From an uncultured Prevotella sp. (GTDB taxonomy: Bacteria; Bacteroidota; Bacteroidia; Bacteroidales; Bacteroidaceae): a stretch of DNA of 30,632 nucleotides. The position numbers and the translations under genes are program-made. The notes under the pieces are model-generated. The model was given only the letters and a program-made list of their open reading frames with translations, did not search any database and was not told the DNA's origin. The stretch covers positions 1 through 30,632 of the forward strand of contig CAKPST010000025.1 of assembly GCA_934183355.1 (NCBI GenBank), read 5' to 3'. Of this stretch, positions 19,874-29,659 are shown piece after piece. Positions within the stretch are counted from its first letter, which is position 1. Each line of letters opens with the position of its first letter.

Positions 19874-21866
19874 AGTTGATCTTGTCCTCGTCAGCCACAG
19901 CGTCCTGCCAGTTGTCCCACTCTGCTACAGATGGGTCGTAGCCAGCATAGCCGTAGTTCTGGGCGAGCTTGCCGTAGCGGTTGGCAGTGATGGCACCGTC
20001 AGGGATTGGCCAGAACACGTTGTTCTTGTTCATGGTGTAGTTGAGAGTAGCCTTGCCACTCTTGATGCCCATACCCCAAGGACGGTTGTAGTAAGAGTAG
20101 TTGACACAACGCTGATACCAGTAGCTACCACCAGTGAGCTCAGTGCCTTCCTGCTTGTCCCATGTGTTGACATCGTAGGTGTTGCCCCACTCGTCGGGCT
20201 TGCCGCTGAGGGCGAGGTCGTAAGACACGCGGGTAAGCTCCACGTTGCGCCACTCCTCAAGATAAAGCTCGCGAGCACGCTCGTTCATGATGTCACCAAT
20301 GTTGACTGTGGTGTAGAACTGTGAGCACTGTGCACGCTTGCGAAGCTCGTTGACATCGTCGGCTGCTGTAGCGTCGCCCTGATAGAGCTTAGCCTCAGCA
20401 CGCACGAGGTAAGCCTCAGCCAAGCGGTAGAGATAGAGAGTGCCGTCGGTGCCTTTGGTGCAACCGTTGAACTGAGTGGCACCCATGTTTTCCTCAGCCG
20501 AAGCATCCTTGAAGTAGATCTTGTAGAGAGGGAAGTCGAACCAGTCGCGGATGGTGTCGTTGCAGAGACACTTGCCACTCTCGTCGTAGAGCTGGAATGG
20601 CTTGCCGTCGTACTTAGAGTCCTGGTTGTTGTACTTGAGGTCGGTCATGTGAACCCAGTTGCCCACCTCAGAGTTGTGGCGCAAGTCCTTGTTGTCCTCT
20701 ACACCGTTCACCTCCCACATAGTGTGCTGCGACCATGCTGTAGGACGGAATGTGGCGATGCCACGTCCGAAGGCACGCAGAAGGTCGTGGTCCTTGCGAT
20801 ACTTGCTGTTGTTGCGAGCATAGTTCATACCGGCACCCTTGCCATCAGGAGTCTTGAGGTTGCCATTGTCGTTCCAGTTAGGACCGAAGATACGCATTGT
20901 CAGATAGTCGACGTGGCGCTGGTCGCTGATGTTGAGCATGGCGAGGATGGTCTCGGTGTTGTCGGTGCGATACTTATTGACAGGACGATGCAGGTCCCAG
21001 ATGACGTTGCGTGTGATGTTCCATGTCTCAGGCTCACCACCGTTGGCGTGCTCGGCGCTGCCGAAAGGCTGCTTCATCAGAGCCAGACCAGAGTTGTTGA
21101 TGAGTTCGTCGCACTGCTGCTCAGCCTTTTTCCACTCGCCGACAGACAGATAGAGCTTGGCGAGGAGCATGCGGCAAGCCTCCTTGTTGACCATACCGAT
21201 GGTAGACATCTGCTTCTGTGAGGGCACCCACTCCACTGCCTTCTCCATGTCGCTGACACACATGCGGAGGATGGCATCGCGCTTGGTAGACTTGTAGTTC
21301 TGCTTAGGCACCTCAAGAATCTTGGTAACCAATGGAATATCGCCAAACTGCCAGCAGAGATTGTAGTAGCGATAGGCGCGATGGAAATAGGCGCGTCCCT
21401 TGTACTCGTTCTTGGTGGCTTCAGAGAGTCCCTTAACACCGTCGATATACGAAAGAATGGTGTTGGCATACTTTACGCCAGTGTAGCCCTGTCCCCAGTA
21501 GAACGACATGTAGTTGTTGTCGTTCTCCTGCATACCGCTGGTCGGGGTGAGCTTCTTGTTGACATCGTCCCAGATGCCGCCACCCTGATCGGTCTTGCCG
21601 TAGAGCATGAGGTCGGACATCATATACTCGGTGGCGATAGGACAAGAGATGTTCTTGTTGTTATAATAGGTGTAGTTGTTGCAGAGGTGACGGTCTGCCA
21701 TGGCGAGTGCAGCCTGTAGACCAGACTCTGTAGAGAATGTCTTGCCCGGCTCGTACATTGACAGAGGATCGGGATCGAGGAAGTCGCGTGAGCAACTTGA
21801 GATAGCTGATGTGCCAGCTACCACTGCAAGACTCATTGCTATATGTTTAACTATATTGGTCTTCAT
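19872..21866 (-). CDS. SusD/RagB-family outer-membrane glycan-binding lipoprotein
   Basis: The 664-residue lipoprotein has lipobox AISSC (C25) followed by SRDFLDPDPLSMYEPGKTF, the classic SusD start. TPR-like helices follow, with AYFHRAYRYYNLCWQFGDIPLVTKI (a hallmark, in two pieces) around residues 160-185. The C-terminal part has YLYRLAEAYLVRAEAKLYQGD and DVNELRKRAQ, then RARELYLEEWRNVELTR, all SusD signatures. It caps the SusC-like transporter and binds glycan at the cell surface. It starts 33 bases after the susC-like gene on the same strand. The length is above the usual 500-600 residues. The bound glycan cannot be told, as no glycoside hydrolase lies next to it. Confidence 0.95.
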   Translation of the reverse strand: MKTNIVKHIAMSLAVVAGTSAISSCSRDFLDPDPLSMYEPGKTFSTESGLQAALAMADRHLCNNYTYYNNKNISCPIATEYMMSDLMLYGKTDQGGGIWDDVNKKLTPTSGMQENDNNYMSFYWGQGYTGVKYANTILSYIDGVKGLSEATKNEYKGRAYFHRAYRYYNLCWQFGDIPLVTKILEVPKQNYKSTKRDAILRMCVSDMEKAVEWVPSQKQMSTIGMVNKEACRMLLAKLYLSVGEWKKAEQQCDELINNSGLALMKQPFGSAEHANGGEPETWNITRNVIWDLHRPVNKYRTDNTETILAMLNISDQRHVDYLTMRIFGPNWNDNGNLKTPDGKGAGMNYARNNSKYRKDHDLLRAFGRGIATFRPTAWSQHTMWEVNGVEDNKDLRHNSEVGNWVHMTDLKYNNQDSKYDGKPFQLYDESGKCLCNDTIRDWFDFPLYKIYFKDASAEENMGATQFNGCTKGTDGTLYLYRLAEAYLVRAEAKLYQGDATAADDVNELRKRAQCSQFYTTVNIGDIMNERARELYLEEWRNVELTRVSYDLALSGKPDEWGNTYDVNTWDKQEGTELTGGSYWYQRCVNYSYYNRPWGMGIKSGKATLNYTMNKNNVFWPIPDGAITANRYGKLAQNYGYAGYDPSVAEWDNWQDAVADEDKIN

Positions 21867-21899
21867 AATGAATTTGCTTTTTTAATGTTGGGTTTAAAG

Positions 21900-24800
21900 T
21901 TAGAGGGTCACGTTCATACCGAAGGTGAATGTGCGTGTAGCGAGACCAGATGTCTCGGGGTCGCCATATTCCCAGTCGGAAGAGTGGATAGTGCCAAGGT
22001 TCTTGATGTTGAAGAACAGCTTGAGACGGTCGATGCCTGTAGAGGCAAGCCACTCCTTGGGGAAGGTGTAGGCAACTGAGAGGTTGTCGAAACGCACGAA
22101 CGAACGGTTGATGAGCTTCTGAGCGCCGGTGGCTCCCTGAGGACCCTGAGCGTTGAGACGAGCATACTTGTTGGTGGGGTTCTCTGGTGTCCAGTAGCCC
22201 TTGACCCAAGTGTTGCAACCATTGGTGATGAGCGAACCACCGTTGTCGTTGTTCAAGTACCAACCCGAGAGACTCTTGTGACCCATCATAGCATACATGC
22301 TCAGACCCACAGACCAGTTCTTGAAGATGGTGAAGTCGTTGCGCAAGCTCCAGCGCACCTTAGGAGTGGTCTGTCCGAGGAACTTCTTGTCCTCGTTGCC
22401 ATAGACAATCTTCTTGACAGTGCCATCGGCGTTGTACTGGTCGTTGTCAGGATTGTTCCAAACCTTAGGGTCGCCCGGACGCTGACCATACTTGGCAGCC
22501 TCCTCATACTCGTCGGCCTGCCAGATGCCAGTCACCTCATAGTCCCAGATGGTGCCAATAGACTTGCCGATGAACCATCCGTTAGAGAGGTCGTCGCTCT
22601 CCTTGCGTCCGATGACGTTGCCGTTCTCGTCGAGGATGTTCTCGTATGTGCCATAGAGCTTCTTGATGGTGTTCTTGTTCCAAGAGAGACCAAAGTTGGT
22701 GCGCCACTCGAAGTTCTTCTCCTTGATATTGAGAGTGTTGAGCGAGAGCTCAATACCATCGTTGTTAACCTGTCCGAGGTTGGTGGTCATCGAACCGAAA
22801 CCGCAGAAGTCGGGCAGACGCTGATTCATAATCATGTCCTTGGTCATCATGTGATAGTAGTCGATGCTACCTGTGATGCGGTCGTTGAGGAATCCGAAGT
22901 CGAGACCGAGGTTGATGGCTTCGGTCTTCTCCCACTGGAGGTTAGGGTTAGCCATGCGGTTGACGCTGAGATACTTCATGTCGACGATGTTGCCGCCAGT
23001 GATATAGTTCATGGTCTTGCCCGTACCCGAGTTGAGGTCGGCAAGAGCAACGTACGGGTCGGAGAGCGAACGGTTACCATTCTTACCCCAAGAAGCACGC
23101 AGCTTACCATTGTTCATGATGTCGCTCCACTTCCAGAACTTCTCGTTGGTGAACGACCATGCGAGAGCCACTGATGGGAATGTGGCGTAGGGATTGTTGT
23201 TGCCGAATGCCGAGTAGCCGTCGCGACGTACAGAGGCTGTAATCATATAGCGGTCGTCATAGCTATAGAACAAGCGAGCGAGCAAAGCGTCGGCTGTCTG
23301 ATGAGAGTCGTTGGTAGAGAATCCACTCTTCTCAAGTGTGGCATTCTGGGTGTTGTGGAATCCGAGCGCGTCAGACGGCAGAATCTCGCGAGCCGAGATG
23401 TTGTCACTCCAGTAGCGACGCTCCTCAGCCTCCTGCACGAGTGTTAGCACTACGTGGTGCTTCTTGGCGAAGGTGTGATCCCATGTGATGGTGTTGTTGA
23501 GCGACCAGTCGAAGCGCTTGCCCCATCCACGGTCTACACCACGGTCCTGAGCGTTGGTGTCGGGACGGCTTGCTGACATAAAGTAGCGGTTGTAGAAATA
23601 CTGATAGCGCGGCGCAGCGTTGAACGAATAGGTGATGCCCAGCGGCAGTGTCACCTTGGCGTTGAAGATGGTGTTCAATACCTGATAGCCCTTCTCAAGG
23701 TCGAGATACTGACGCTCGAAGTCGTAGCTATAGCCACCATACACCTGCTTGTCCATAGGATACTGTGCCAAAGAGCCGTCCTCGTTGCGATATATAGAGA
23801 AAGGAGAGTTGCGCAACTGGTTGGAGTCCCAATAGTTGGTGCCCAAACCCACCTGGATGTCACCGTCAGAACGATCTTGGAAGTTGACGTTGGCACCTAC
23901 CTCAAGCCAGTTGGTCACCTTGCCCGACACCTTCATGTTGGCACGCACAGCACGATAGTCGTTGCCCTTGACAGCGCCCTCGTTGTGCAAATAGCCCATT
24001 GACATGTAGTAGTTCATTGTCTCGCTTGCACCCGAGATGCTTGCATTGTAGTCCTGATTGATGCCTGTGCGGAATGTCTTGTCCCACCAGTCGACAGTCT
24101 GACCATCGAGATAATTCTGCAATACGTTGCCACGCAGACCAAGGCGCTGTGCATAGATGCTCGCCATCGACTCGCCATTGGCATTCTTGGTGTAGCCTTC
24201 CCATGTAGCCTGGTCGACACCATAGAGGCGCTTGGCATTATCAGCAGTGTCGAAGTAGCCTGGCTGGAACTTGAGATTGCCCTTGTTGTCCTTGGCACGA
24301 TATACACCATATACACCGTCGTCACCCATGCCGTATGAGTCGGCCTTGTACCAGTCCTCGCGATATTTCATATAGCCCGACGGATCGTAGATGTCCATAG
24401 TGTAGTCGCTCTTGGTATTGATGCCGAGGTTGGCGTTGAAGTTGATGGTAGGCTTGCCAATCTTACCCTTCTTAGTAGAAACGATGATGACACCGTTGGC
24501 TGCCTTGGCACCATATACGGCTGCGGCAGAGGCATCCTTGAGGACGTCAATCTGTGCAATGTCATCGGGATTGATTTCGGAAAGCTCACCGTAGAAAGCC
24601 ATACCGTCGAGAATGATGAGGGGGTCGTTGTGTCCACCATCGGTGTATACAGAACGCTGACCGCGAATCTGCATCGAACCACCACCCTTGGCATCGGCAC
24701 TGTAGCCTACGTTAAGTCCTGGAGTGCCGCGAAGGAGGTCTTGCACGGTACCAGGATTCTCATTAGCAAGTTTATCTGGGTTGATCTGCAACACGCTACC

Positions 24801-25214
24801 AGTGAGGTCTTTCTTGCGCATCGTACCATAACCAACGACAACAACGTCGTTGAGGAGCTTAGAATCCTCCTCAAGTTTTATGATGAGACTTGCGCCATTG
24901 ACCTTAACTGTCTTGGGTTTGAAACCAATATAAGAGATTTCGAGAGACTGACCATTGTGGACTTTGAGAGTGAAATTGCCATCAATGTCGGTGATAGTGC
25001 CACTGTTCTTCTGTCCTACAATTTTAACAGAAGCACCAATAACGGGCTCGCCATTAGAGTCGAATACCTGACCCTTTACCCCCCCAGCTTGCTGCTGGAT
25101 GTTTACTGACTTAACAGTGTCTGCCATCGAGGGCAGACTAAATGCGGGAACAGCAGCCATGAATGCTACAAGCATAGCCTTTCGCGCATTTGTCAATAAG
25201 AACGTTTGTTCCAT
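21900..25214 (-). CDS. SusC/RagA-family TonB-dependent outer-membrane transporter
   Basis: The 1104-residue protein has a signal peptide (about 1-31, ending PSMA). A carboxypeptidase-regulatory-like domain is at about 46-115 (GQVFDSNGEPVIGASVKIVG, then TDIDGNFTLKV and EISYIGFKP). The TonB box region DVVVVGYGTMRKKDLTGSV is at about 123-141, and the plug at about 145-250 ends with DVLKDASAAAVYGAKAANGVIIVSTKKG. The rest is a 22-strand-type barrel ending RTFTFGMNVTL. It imports glycan fragments together with the SusD-like lipoprotein, using TonB energy. Codons 44-45 lie in a run of seven G residues. It is transcribed divergently from the hybrid sensor-regulator gene 332 bases away, its likely controller. 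Confidence 0.96.
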   Translation of the reverse strand: MEQTFLLTNARKAMLVAFMAAVPAFSLPSMADTVKSVNIQQQAGGVKGQVFDSNGEPVIGASVKIVGQKNSGTITDIDGNFTLKVHNGQSLEISYIGFKPKTVKVNGASLIIKLEEDSKLLNDVVVVGYGTMRKKDLTGSVLQINPDKLANENPGTVQDLLRGTPGLNVGYSADAKGGGSMQIRGQRSVYTDGGHNDPLIILDGMAFYGELSEINPDDIAQIDVLKDASAAAVYGAKAANGVIIVSTKKGKIGKPTINFNANLGINTKSDYTMDIYDPSGYMKYREDWYKADSYGMGDDGVYGVYRAKDNKGNLKFQPGYFDTADNAKRLYGVDQATWEGYTKNANGESMASIYAQRLGLRGNVLQNYLDGQTVDWWDKTFRTGINQDYNASISGASETMNYYMSMGYLHNEGAVKGNDYRAVRANMKVSGKVTNWLEVGANVNFQDRSDGDIQVGLGTNYWDSNQLRNSPFSIYRNEDGSLAQYPMDKQVYGGYSYDFERQYLDLEKGYQVLNTIFNAKVTLPLGITYSFNAAPRYQYFYNRYFMSASRPDTNAQDRGVDRGWGKRFDWSLNNTITWDHTFAKKHHVVLTLVQEAEERRYWSDNISAREILPSDALGFHNTQNATLEKSGFSTNDSHQTADALLARLFYSYDDRYMITASVRRDGYSAFGNNNPYATFPSVALAWSFTNEKFWKWSDIMNNGKLRASWGKNGNRSLSDPYVALADLNSGTGKTMNYITGGNIVDMKYLSVNRMANPNLQWEKTEAINLGLDFGFLNDRITGSIDYYHMMTKDMIMNQRLPDFCGFGSMTTNLGQVNNDGIELSLNTLNIKEKNFEWRTNFGLSWNKNTIKKLYGTYENILDENGNVIGRKESDDLSNGWFIGKSIGTIWDYEVTGIWQADEYEEAAKYGQRPGDPKVWNNPDNDQYNADGTVKKIVYGNEDKKFLGQTTPKVRWSLRNDFTIFKNWSVGLSMYAMMGHKSLSGWYLNNDNGGSLITNGCNTWVKGYWTPENPTNKYARLNAQGPQGATGAQKLINRSFVRFDNLSVAYTFPKEWLASTGIDRLKLFFNIKNLGTIHSSDWEYGDPETSGLATRTFTFGMNVTL
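25079..25085. repeat. Seven-base poly-C (poly-G on coding strand) in the susC-like gene
   Basis: Seven C residues on the plus strand encode Gly44-Gly45 of the transporter, just before its N-terminal regulatory domain. A slip here would frameshift almost the whole protein. The tract is short, so slippage would be less frequent than at the nine-base tract. Confidence 0.5.
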
Positions 25215-25312
25215 AATGATTTGGTTATTTAGTTACTACTTATTATTTATTATACATGATTTGTTTGGTGCAAACGTTTAAGGTTTGGCAACCCCTTTGC
25301 GTTTGACTGCTG

Positions 25313-25349
25313 CAAAATTACTAAATGATTAACATTCATTAGGTACAAA
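25313..25349 (-). promoter_or_regulatory. Putative susC-like promoter
   Basis: On the minus strand TAATTTTG (25320 to 25313) matches TAnnTTTG. A TTTG at 25349-25346 is 25 bases upstream, longer than the usual 19-21, so the -33 part is doubtful. The leader would be about 95 bases. The divergent spacer 25215-25546 otherwise shows only AT-rich sequence, where sites for the hybrid regulator would be expected. Confidence 0.35.
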
Positions 25350-25485
25350 TAGCATTATTTGGTGTAATTTTATCACTAAAAAAGTGGGAAATAACGATAT
25401 TCGCACCTGTTTAACGATAAAGATACATAGGAGGTGGAGGGACGTTACTTTATTTCGACATTAAGATAGAAATAAAAAAGTAAGT

Positions 25486-25519
25486 ATTGCAAAGAATAGC
25501 TAATTTTTGATTAACTTTG
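25486..25519 (+). promoter_or_regulatory. Putative promoter of the hybrid two-component gene
   Basis: TAACTTTG at 25512-25519 matches the -7 element TAnnTTTG exactly. ATTG at 25486-25489 is a -33 candidate with a 22-base spacer. Transcription would start near 25525, about 22 bases before the ATG at 25547. Confidence 0.5.
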
Positions 25520-25546
25520 CAGTTGGAACAAACCTAAATTAACATT

Positions 25547-28500
25547 ATGCTTAATTTTAATAGTTTACTTAAAAGAATATTGTCAATAGTGACGCTGATG
25601 GTAATGACAGTTGTTGCTGGCGCCACCCCTTATAATATACGTGTGCTCAACACTATCAATCCACCGGCTTCGGTGGAGCAGAAGTGTATGCTCATAGACA
25701 GCCAAGGAATGCTGTGGATGGGCACCAACTCGGGCATAAAGTCGTATGACGGCTACCGATTTACCTCCTATCGCAGCGATGCGCAAACTCCAAACGTCCT
25801 GCCCAACAACTCGGTGCTATCAATGACCGAGGACAAGGCTAACAATCTGTGGATTGGAACACGCAACGGACTGGCGAAAATGGACAAGGAGAGTGGACGA
25901 TTCACAACATATCACCTTAATGGCGAACGCGCCCGCGAGGTATATGCACTATACACTTCGCACGACGGAACAGTGTGGATTGGCACCGACGAGGGAGCCA
26001 TCAGCTACGACCCGAAGACACAACAATTCCATTATCTCAACAGACAGAACATAACCGTAGTAGAACCTGACGGCAAAAGACACTCACTGAATGCAATGAA
26101 TGCAAAGTCGTTTGCCGAGGACAAGCATGGCAACATATATATAGGCACGTGGTCGAACAGCCTGTATAGACTGGACCGTAGCCGAAAGGTGATGTATAGA
26201 TACTATATTCCTGGCACTGCCTACACCTATATGGTGATGCTCGACACTCACGGCAGACTGTGGATGAACACATGGGGCGGCGGCATAAAATGCCTGACCA
26301 ACCCAAGGGACTTCAAGAATCCGGGATACATAGACTTGTATAACGGCGACAAAAACACGGAAATAAACTATCGCATCATACACGACCCAGTGACACATAC
26401 TATTTGGGCATGCTCAAGATACGGAATAGGTGTGCTCGACGAGAAGAACATAGGCAAGGGATTCAGCTACTATAACAACATAGGAGACTCCGATCGCAAC
26501 TATGCCCTGCGCAATGTGTGCGACATCAGCACTGACGGCAAGGGAAACATCTGGGCACAGACATTCAACAACGGCATATATCACATCAACACTATGCCGT
26601 CGATATTCAACAAGATGACGATATTGGCTAAAGACGACATAGCCAACAGAGTGAAGTCGATATACACAAAGGACGGAAAAAACTTCTGGCTAACACTTGC
26701 TCCATCGGGCATAGCATTGTATAACGCTGAGACTCAGCGCACTCTGACCAACAGCGAAATACCAGGTATGGCTGCGATGCAACATTCGGCACTCATCACT
26801 CATGTGTCGGCAATAGTAGGGGCTAAGGACGGCAGCATCTGGTTTGCCAACAACAGCTATGGTGTGATGGTGATGAAGGACGGACAAGCAAAGCTATACA
26901 ACAATGGCAACTGCCAATTTGTGAAGGACAACTTTGTGAAGGCTCTGCATCGCTCGCACACAGGAATAATGTTTGTAGGCGAACGCCACCATCTGAACTG
27001 GCTGACACCACAAGGCAAGGCGCATAGCCTGGACGAAGACATCGACGTGATGAACATCAGCGAGGACAAAAGTGGCAATATATGGGTGACTACAGAGAAC
27101 AAGGGAATACTGCGACTGAACGGAAACTTCGACAACCCAGCATCGCTGCACAAGGAATACTTCAACCCCGAACACGACAACTATGCCGTGAACAACGCCA
27201 TATTCGTGATGGAGGACTCAAACAACAGACTTTGGGCGACATCAAACAGCGGCGGACTGTTTCGTTTTGACAAGGAGACGAAGCAATTTGTCAATATGAA
27301 CAAAGAGTTGCACTGGGACTTCGACCGCATATTCTCAATAGAGGAAGACCCGCAACAACGACTATGGCTGACTGCCGACGATGCCCTAATCTGCCTCTCG
27401 ATAGACAAGAAGGGCATGGCGCAATACACCACATATACATCCGAGAACGGACTGGGCGACATGGTGTTTATGCCAAGCTCGTGCTTCAAGTGGGGCGACA
27501 ACCTGTTCTTTGGTTCAGGACGCAACATCATCAATGTGAACACTGCCAAGATGCAGGGCGGCGAAAAGATGCCAGTAGCCAATATTGTAGTGACAGACAT
27601 CATTGTGGACGGACGACGATTTGCCGAACTCGACTCGACAATGCAGCAACGACTGGGCAACGCCACACCACAATACACCCACCGCATCACTATACCAGCA
27701 TCTATCGGAAAGTTTGCCGTGGAGTTTGCATTGCTGAGTTATGTGAACACCAACCTGTGCAAGTATGCCTACTTCCTTGAGGGCTACGACCAAGAGTGGC
27801 ACTATGTGGACGCTGACGTGAGACAGGCATCGTTCGAGAACATACCGTCGGGCAAATACAAGTTGCATGTGAAGGCTGCTGACAGCAACGGACGATGGGC
27901 TGAACTGCCCTACTCTATCACTATTCGTGTGCTGCCACCATGGTATGCATCGCCCTGGGCTTACCTTATATATATATGTATGCTCATAGGTGGAGTGTAT
28001 GCCATCGTGCTGTGGTATAGAGAGCGTCTGCGCACTAAGAACCGACTACAGATGGCTGTGGTGTTCACAAACATCACTCATGAGCTGCTCACTCCTCTAA
28101 CCGTTATCTCGGCTTCGGCTGACAGCATAGAGAACGAGCACCCAGAACTGAAAGACCATACGTCGCTCATACACAACAACATCAACCGACTGACGCGCAT
28201 GCTGAGACAGATATTGGAGGTGCGCAAGGCACAGGCGGGCAAGTTGCAGCTGAAGGTGAACAAGGGAATGCTGGGAGAGTTCTGTCAAGAGACTTGTCAG
28301 AGCATAGTGCCTATATTCAGCCAGAAGCAACTGACATTCAATCAGAACATCAACTGCCTCGGAACTGCGGCGTGGTTTGACGGCGACAAGATAGAGAAGA
28401 TAATATACAACTTGCTGTCTAACGCTGTGAAATACTCGAACGACGGAGACAGTGTGACTATAGATGTGAACATTGAGGGCAAGATGGCTGCTATCATCGT

Positions 28501-29635
28501 GGCGGACACGGGCATAGGCATATCAAAGGACAAGATGAAACACCTGTACTCGCGATTCCTCGATGGCGACTACCGACGCATGAACACTATGGGAACAGGA
28601 ATAGGACTGTCGCTGGTGCGCGACCTTGTGAAGCTGCACCACGGCACCATCGACTGCGAGAGCGAGGTGGGCAAAGGAACGACATTCACAATAACTCTGC
28701 CAATAGACCGCGAGAGCTATAGCGACGAGGAAGTGGTGAAGCAGGCGGCAGACGTAACAATGGCACCTACTGCCATGTCGCCTCAGGCTGCACAGGCTGT
28801 GTCGGCTGCCACAACAGTGACAACGACAACAGATGCTAATACTGAGGACGAGCCGACATCAACCGACGAAAAGGAGCACTCAATACTGATTGTAGAGGAC
28901 AACACTGAGTTGCTGAAACTGATGTCGTCGCTGTTGTCGCCCTACTTCAAGGTGAAGACTGCCACAAACGGCGAACGAGCACAACGAATAATAGAGAAGA
29001 CGGCACTGGACATAGTGGTGACGGACGTGATGATGCCTGTGATGGACGGCATAGAACTGACACGATGGATAAAGCAGAGCGAGGACTTCGCTCAGCTACC
29101 TGTGGTGATGCTGACTGCCAAAACTCAGGACGACGACCGCAACGAGGGCTACAAAGTGGGTGCCGACGCTTATCTGACGAAGCCGTTCAATCTGGAGGAT
29201 TTGCGCCTGCGCATCATGAACATCATAGAGAATCGTGAGCGCATAAGACAGAAATTCCAGCAACAGACCGAATTCGATGTCGAGGAACAGCACTATAGCA
29301 GTCCGGAGAAGATATTTGTGGAGAATGTCATCGCCAAGATTATGGAGCATATCACCGACAGCGACTATGGCAGAGAACAGCTTGCAGCCGACATGTGTAT
29401 CAGTTCGTCGTCGCTCTACAACAAACTGAGAGCAACAACAGGACAGAACATAACATCATTCATCAACTCAATACGACTGAAGGAGGCTTGCCGAATACTG
29501 AGACAGCAGCCCGACATACGTATAAACGAGCTTGCTTATCGTGTGGGATTCTCTACTCCACGATATTTCTCACAATGCTTCAAGAAGGAGTTTGGAATGG
29601 TGGTGAAGGAATATGTGGAGAAACAACTCTCGTAA
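25547..29635 (+). CDS. Hybrid two-component system sensor-regulator (HTCS)
   Basis: The 1362-residue one-protein signalling system is in standard HTCS order. It has a signal peptide (1-26). A periplasmic beta-propeller at about 35-690 shows recurring 'LWIGTRNGL', 'VWIGTDEG' and 'IWVTTENKG' blades. A Y_Y_Y domain at about 720-795 includes CKYAYFLEGYDQEWHYV, and one membrane helix lies at about 803-824. The histidine kinase has H845 in TNITHELLTPLT, an N-box at NLLSNAVKYS, DTGIGIS and GTGIGLSLV. A low-complexity linker at about 1065-1110 (A/T-rich) leads to a receiver domain with D1160 in TDVMMP and K1212 in TKPF. The AraC-type DNA-binding domain at about 1265-1360 has FSTPRYFSQCFKKEFG. Family members bind glycan fragments in the periplasm and activate the adjacent susCD genes. 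The divergent arrangement with the susC-like gene supports that here. All catalytic residues appear present. Confidence 0.96.
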   Translation: MLNFNSLLKRILSIVTLMVMTVVAGATPYNIRVLNTINPPASVEQKCMLIDSQGMLWMGTNSGIKSYDGYRFTSYRSDAQTPNVLPNNSVLSMTEDKANNLWIGTRNGLAKMDKESGRFTTYHLNGERAREVYALYTSHDGTVWIGTDEGAISYDPKTQQFHYLNRQNITVVEPDGKRHSLNAMNAKSFAEDKHGNIYIGTWSNSLYRLDRSRKVMYRYYIPGTAYTYMVMLDTHGRLWMNTWGGGIKCLTNPRDFKNPGYIDLYNGDKNTEINYRIIHDPVTHTIWACSRYGIGVLDEKNIGKGFSYYNNIGDSDRNYALRNVCDISTDGKGNIWAQTFNNGIYHINTMPSIFNKMTILAKDDIANRVKSIYTKDGKNFWLTLAPSGIALYNAETQRTLTNSEIPGMAAMQHSALITHVSAIVGAKDGSIWFANNSYGVMVMKDGQAKLYNNGNCQFVKDNFVKALHRSHTGIMFVGERHHLNWLTPQGKAHSLDEDIDVMNISEDKSGNIWVTTENKGILRLNGNFDNPASLHKEYFNPEHDNYAVNNAIFVMEDSNNRLWATSNSGGLFRFDKETKQFVNMNKELHWDFDRIFSIEEDPQQRLWLTADDALICLSIDKKGMAQYTTYTSENGLGDMVFMPSSCFKWGDNLFFGSGRNIINVNTAKMQGGEKMPVANIVVTDIIVDGRRFAELDSTMQQRLGNATPQYTHRITIPASIGKFAVEFALLSYVNTNLCKYAYFLEGYDQEWHYVDADVRQASFENIPSGKYKLHVKAADSNGRWAELPYSITIRVLPPWYASPWAYLIYICMLIGGVYAIVLWYRERLRTKNRLQMAVVFTNITHELLTPLTVISASADSIENEHPELKDHTSLIHNNINRLTRMLRQILEVRKAQAGKLQLKVNKGMLGEFCQETCQSIVPIFSQKQLTFNQNINCLGTAAWFDGDKIEKIIYNLLSNAVKYSNDGDSVTIDVNIEGKMAAIIVADTGIGISKDKMKHLYSRFLDGDYRRMNTMGTGIGLSLVRDLVKLHHGTIDCESEVGKGTTFTITLPIDRESYSDEEVVKQAADVTMAPTAMSPQAAQAVSAATTVTTTTDANTEDEPTSTDEKEHSILIVEDNTELLKLMSSLLSPYFKVKTATNGERAQRIIEKTALDIVVTDVMMPVMDGIELTRWIKQSEDFAQLPVVMLTAKTQDDDRNEGYKVGADAYLTKPFNLEDLRLRIMNIIENRERIRQKFQQQTEFDVEEQHYSSPEKIFVENVIAKIMEHITDSDYGREQLAADMCISSSSLYNKLRATTGQNITSFINSIRLKEACRILRQQPDIRINELAYRVGFSTPRYFSQCFKKEFGMVVKEYVEKQLS

Positions 29636-29659
29636 ACTAATCTGTATATACTAAAAATC

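Noticed and set aside
22278..23174. 298-residue reading frame on the plus strand
   Set aside because: Antisense to the susC-like gene, Val/Leu/Glu-rich shadow composition and no signal or domain.
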